Shown: positions 7,901-9,587 of the stretch, piece after piece
Layout of the letters: every line of letters starts with the position of its first letter
How positions within the stretch are numbered: position 1 is the stretch's first letter
Source: an uncultured Clostridia bacterium
GTDB lineage: Bacteria > Bacillota > Clostridia > Oscillospirales > Oscillospiraceae
Length of the DNA: 9,587 nucleotides
Assembly: GCA_947176425.1 (NCBI GenBank)
Contig: CAMWQV010000039.1
Span: 1-9,587 of the forward strand
Reading direction: 5' to 3'
The notes under the pieces: model-generated
The model's database searches: none
Told to the model about the DNA's origin: nothing
What the model saw: only the letters and a program-made list of their open reading frames with translations
Made by a program: the position numbers and the translations under genes

Positions 7901-9587
7901 CCCGCCGCAGCGTTGGTGTAGAAGTCAATCGTACTGGGGACAATGCGGTTTTGCGCGGTAGAAGTATCGGTGATATTACCAACCGTGAAATAGTAGGTTC
8001 CGCCGCTGTCCAGCTTGAGGGAGGATTCAGGGAAGGTGATATCCAGTACACCGTCATTCAACGCGACAGTTACCTGTTCATAGTCGACAACCCAGTTTTT
8101 ATTTTCGTTCTTTGTCGCAGAACTGGGCAATTGGTCATAACGGACGATCACGGGCTGAGAACCCTGCCCGGTGCCGCTGGTGACGCGGTTCAGGATAATG
8201 GAGTTCCGCAGGGAAGTTACCAGTTTGTCTTTGGCCTCCAGACGGGACGACTCGTTGCTGGTCCTGTCAATGGACGCCTCATAGAGACTCAGGAAATCTT
8301 CCCCCGCACCCTCGACAGCCGCGCGGATATTCTCGGTGACGTGCAGCACGATACCGGTATCAACCATTGGGTTCGTGGTATTATCCAGACCGGAGTATTT
8401 GGTGAAGGTCTGGGAGAATTTCGGCCCGTTGGTATCCAGGCTGTTAATCGTAATCATTTTAACAGTCCTGGAGTAGTTGTTCGCCGTATCCATTGCGACA
8501 TAATAGAAGTCATAAGCTTTTTCAGCTTCCAGGCCGGAGACAGTAATTGTACCGTCGACATTCTGCACAGCGCGCACATTGCCGAAGCTCTGCGCGTTCA
8601 TACCGGAAACAACTTGCAATTTGGCATATTCGCCGCTCCAGTCAACGGTCGTCTGGCCCGCCGCACGGTTGGGCAGGAGGAATTCCTTGCCCGCCGGAAC
8701 GATAGCCCAGTACACAGTACCGTTTTCATTCAGCCGGAAAGTTAAACTGACACTGCGCTCCTGGATATTGGAGGGAGTGGGGTCAATAATAAACTCGGGC
8801 GGCGTTTTATCCACGGTCGTGAAAGTGTGTTTCGAGATCGGGGATTTATTCGCGCCGTTTGCGTCTACCAGCCACAGATAGAGGTCGTAAGTGACCTGTT
8901 CTTCCAGGGGCAGGTCGTTGACCCAGAAGAGGTCGGCGACGTTTTTGGTCACAGGCCGCACGCCGTAGCCCAGCGTACCGGAGACGGAATTGGTCTTCAG
9001 TTCATCCTCGGAGGGAGCGGTTGCGCCGGAGGGCAGGACGCAATAATAGAGGTTGCAGTTCTTGGTGGGCATGACCGCGATCTGGGCGCGGGTATCTTCG
9101 ATGAGGCAGAAATAGGGGTAGTTCTGTGCGAACGCGGGGATGCTGTTGTCCGGGGTCTCGAAAGCGATGACCTTAGTGGGACTCTGTACGCCGCGCTCAT
9201 CAAGCATCACAGCGGACAGGTAATAGGAACCGCCGGGGACGAGTCCGGTAATAGCGGCGCGGACCTCGGTATCAGCGGAGGGCGCGGCCAGCGTACCGCG
9301 GGCAACGGCGATGCCGCCATAGACAGGGGGTTTAATAAGGTCTTCGGTCACAACGGAACCGTCGGTAATGGGACTGACCGCCCAGTAAATCGTGCCTTTC
9401 TTATTGCAGGCGAAAATAGCGGAAATGGAGTTTGGCGCGACATCGGTTGCCAGCGGATATCCGGACAAAATCTGCGGCTCCTGATTGGACTGTTCGGCGT
9501 CCGTCGTATCCATCTCCTGGCCGTCGATGGTGGCAGTGATGCCGGGACGAATGGTAATCTGTTCAGGCAGGATATCCACCACAGAAC
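4951..9587 (-). CDS. Giant multi-domain Ig/FnIII-like surface protein, 5' end outside window
   Basis: The frame is open to the right edge. The first possible start in view, GTG at 9580-9582, has only five bases before it and no signal peptide after it, so the true N-terminus almost certainly lies outside. Residue numbers here count from that GTG (1543 residues seen). Three FnIII-like modules span about 38-144, 148-257 and 260-381, with GTIYWAVSP, NLYYCVLPSG and GTVYWAIVPAG strands. An SbsA/Big_5-like Ig unit may span 385-557. Residues about 558-830 match nothing I recognise. A further FnIII-like unit lies at 831-988, an unassigned and more helical stretch at 1000-1180, an Ig-like unit at 1181-1317, and two BIG2-like domains at 1352-1530. 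The end is GPIIKR with no LPXTG, SLH or membrane anchor, so any anchor must be upstream. It is probably an extracellular structural or adhesive protein; its ligand is unknown. The 3' part of the gene is much more AT-rich than the rest. Confidence 0.88.
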   Translation of the reverse strand, partial: SVVDILPEQITIRPGITATIDGQEMDTTDAEQSNQEPQILSGYPLATDVAPNSISAIFACNKKGTIYWAVSPITDGSVVTEDLIKPPVYGGIAVARGTLAAPSADTEVRAAITGLVPGGSYYLSAVMLDERGVQSPTKVIAFETPDNSIPAFAQNYPYFCLIEDTRAQIAVMPTKNCNLYYCVLPSGATAPSEDELKTNSVSGTLGYGVRPVTKNVADLFWVNDLPLEEQVTYDLYLWLVDANGANKSPISKHTFTTVDKTPPEFIIDPTPSNIQERSVSLTFRLNENGTVYWAIVPAGKEFLLPNRAAGQTTVDWSGEYAKLQVVSGMNAQSFGNVRAVQNVDGTITVSGLEAEKAYDFYYVAMDTANNYSRTVKMITINSLDTNGPKFSQTFTKYSGLDNTTNPMVDTGIVLHVTENIRAAVEGAGEDFLSLYEASIDRTSNESSRLEAKDKLVTSLRNSIILNRVTSGTGQGSQPVIVRYDQLPSSATKNENKNWVVDYEQVTVALNDGVLDITFPESSLKLDSGGTYYFTVGNITDTSTAQNRIVPSTIDFYTNAAAGSSAGHDLRPFTTMLGQFYLTRTGLDTATEMPKIIANGTATNTDVPVDYSFRVVPRSTAKMDGNMCYELLFFTDSVISFDLYYRVVQADENGNKVGTIDLSDDANKDYRMPNWDTRATDAGNAGWWKLGGTTSSGLIRGSKNALAGVTLNGQFNMCNQGNYPKLNVLEDSGQTYYEFAISVTQKDSSPNRNEWSGDVNISVYAGAAPSTNLSTLTRLPSFDRWDDRNNASIANKSSFLANGLSNGGGVSIGITDMGTTYLSMDWPFTDSRIPTFDNSYPKITPGDTFVDMELALDQTSPGSVISYVIAPVGGINPIVMDSNGDQLSIDSLWAATPTNGTGLQPGVSTDGTHSPQEAADIRSPEAVAIAEHMYNNNLFKMGKINYEGNNVNVPVQETGLIPNQNYYVYFVFSNTSGEMSKIFMYKFTTTNLAKPMIHLRNGNGIVNARTHVKAIMDYTMATSTQIRMMDIFKSSTKLRGRTITPPDGLKIPEGYENMSVLESLVNPYERSRAEENSTGTDYSQYYIPEEYDLSKSDMGYSVFDVYASDALKEEVAGLIKNGSSISGYTANGTINTSTTPTAIDETSKMKGNTNYILLTVARHESGTINSFKAVDGIRLPDNDPPKPIKVTTFIPDGGIKDGQSQKLYSGTVTIDFDKDVYWMRSMFGGEDEVKAIYATNTVASDDDNWVNITKYMNTNVTTATLSVSRNSESMSLTSTFVLNFENMTANGTIRLFRTGYFASSSGSPEENSLILTFDVKEGVEAGFISDWQPATGRANVDYVKQKLKPETEELSITNSGPGVNLVGSTITLDGSSSNANQKISTLFATLNPNPDNYVYTWSIANSSIASLSATSGRGPITVTAGQIGETEILITSGKLSKKITVVVTGTVTITNGSTPINNNDTIQAVVGNSIELNPVVNPPGTPLVWESSNRNAVTVTNDGVIKAVGKGDSKITVRANGKTVREFTVSVSDVSASVLGPIIKR
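4993..5529 (-). other. Two C-terminal BIG2-like domains of the giant surface protein
   Basis: Residues about 1352-1446 and 1448-1530 (counted from the GTG at 9582). The second is the clearer one: AVVGNSIELNPVVNPPGTP, then VWESSNRNAVTVTNDGVIKAV and GKGDSKITV, the usual BIG2 order of strands. The first shows TWSIANSSIASLSATSG and GETEILITSG. They end 13 residues before the stop codon. Confidence 0.78.
8440..9471 (-). repeat. Three FnIII-like modules in the giant surface protein
   Basis: Residues about 38-144, 148-257 and 260-381. Each carries a G-T-(I/V)-Y-W-A-like strand followed by P-x-G or a similar turn, a later Y-x-(L/F)-Y-x-x-x-(M/V)-(L/D)-D strand (SYYLSAVMLDERG, TYDLYLWLVDANG, AYDFYYVAMDTANN), and a closing strand with FETPD, FTTVD or ITINSLD. 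This arrangement is common in large clostridial surface proteins. They are diverged copies, not recent duplications. Confidence 0.68.

Noticed and set aside
6931..8745. Plus-strand open frames of 223 and 286 codons (6931-7602 and 7885-8745) opposite the giant surface gene
   Set aside because: Both are antisense to a continuous coding frame with clear Ig/FnIII-like domains. Their products show no coherent domain, and they follow the codon phase of the opposite strand.
9580..9582. GTG at 9582 as the real start of the giant surface gene
   Set aside because: The frame stays open to the window edge, the next residues are ordinary mature surface-protein sequence with no signal peptide, and no ribosome binding site can be seen in the five bases left.

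Overview
The window looks like a stretch of a Gram-positive Clostridia chromosome with fairly high GC, most likely an Oscillospiraceae-type gut commensal. This is inferred from a DUF4317 gene (a family typical of Firmicutes), a surface protein with three SLH domains, strong AGGAG-type ribosome binding sites, and about 55-60% GC in most of the coding DNA. Species and genus cannot be read from the sequence.

Layout, left to right. Positions 1-187 are mostly AT-rich and non-coding. They may begin with the last 26 codons of an upstream gene and carry a good sigma-A-type promoter (TTGCAA, 17 bp, TACAAT). This promoter drives the only complete plus-strand gene, a DUF4317 protein of unknown function (188-1372). 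A hairpin with T-runs on both sides (about 1378-1421) lies between it and the convergent gene, and probably terminates both.

The rest of the window is on the minus strand and encodes two large surface proteins in tandem, transcribed right to left. The upstream one (4951-9587, open at the right edge) is a protein of more than 1540 residues. It is built from fibronectin-III/Ig-like modules, two regions I cannot assign, and two C-terminal BIG2-like domains. It has no visible anchor in the part seen. The downstream one (1428-4874, 1148 aa) is complete: signal peptide, Ser/Gly/Thr linker, two BIG2-like domains, six copies of an unassigned beta-rich repeat of about 110-118 residues, and three C-terminal SLH domains for cell-wall attachment. 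Only 76 bp separate them, and that gap holds a strong GC-rich hairpin followed by a T-rich run. A transcript coming from the large gene must pass through it to reach the SLH gene.

How the genes may work together: the two minus-strand genes plausibly make co-expressed, modular cell-surface proteins, one wall-anchored through SLH domains. Whether they interact is inference. The DUF4317 gene is an independent convergent unit with no evident link to them. The most notable signal is a sharp drop in GC inside the large surface gene. The part encoding its C-terminal ~700 residues is AT-rich and cysteine-free, while the rest of that gene and the neighbouring SLH gene are GC-rich. This suggests a mosaic surface protein. 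I do not see clear evidence of a new enzymatic, defence or mobile system here.
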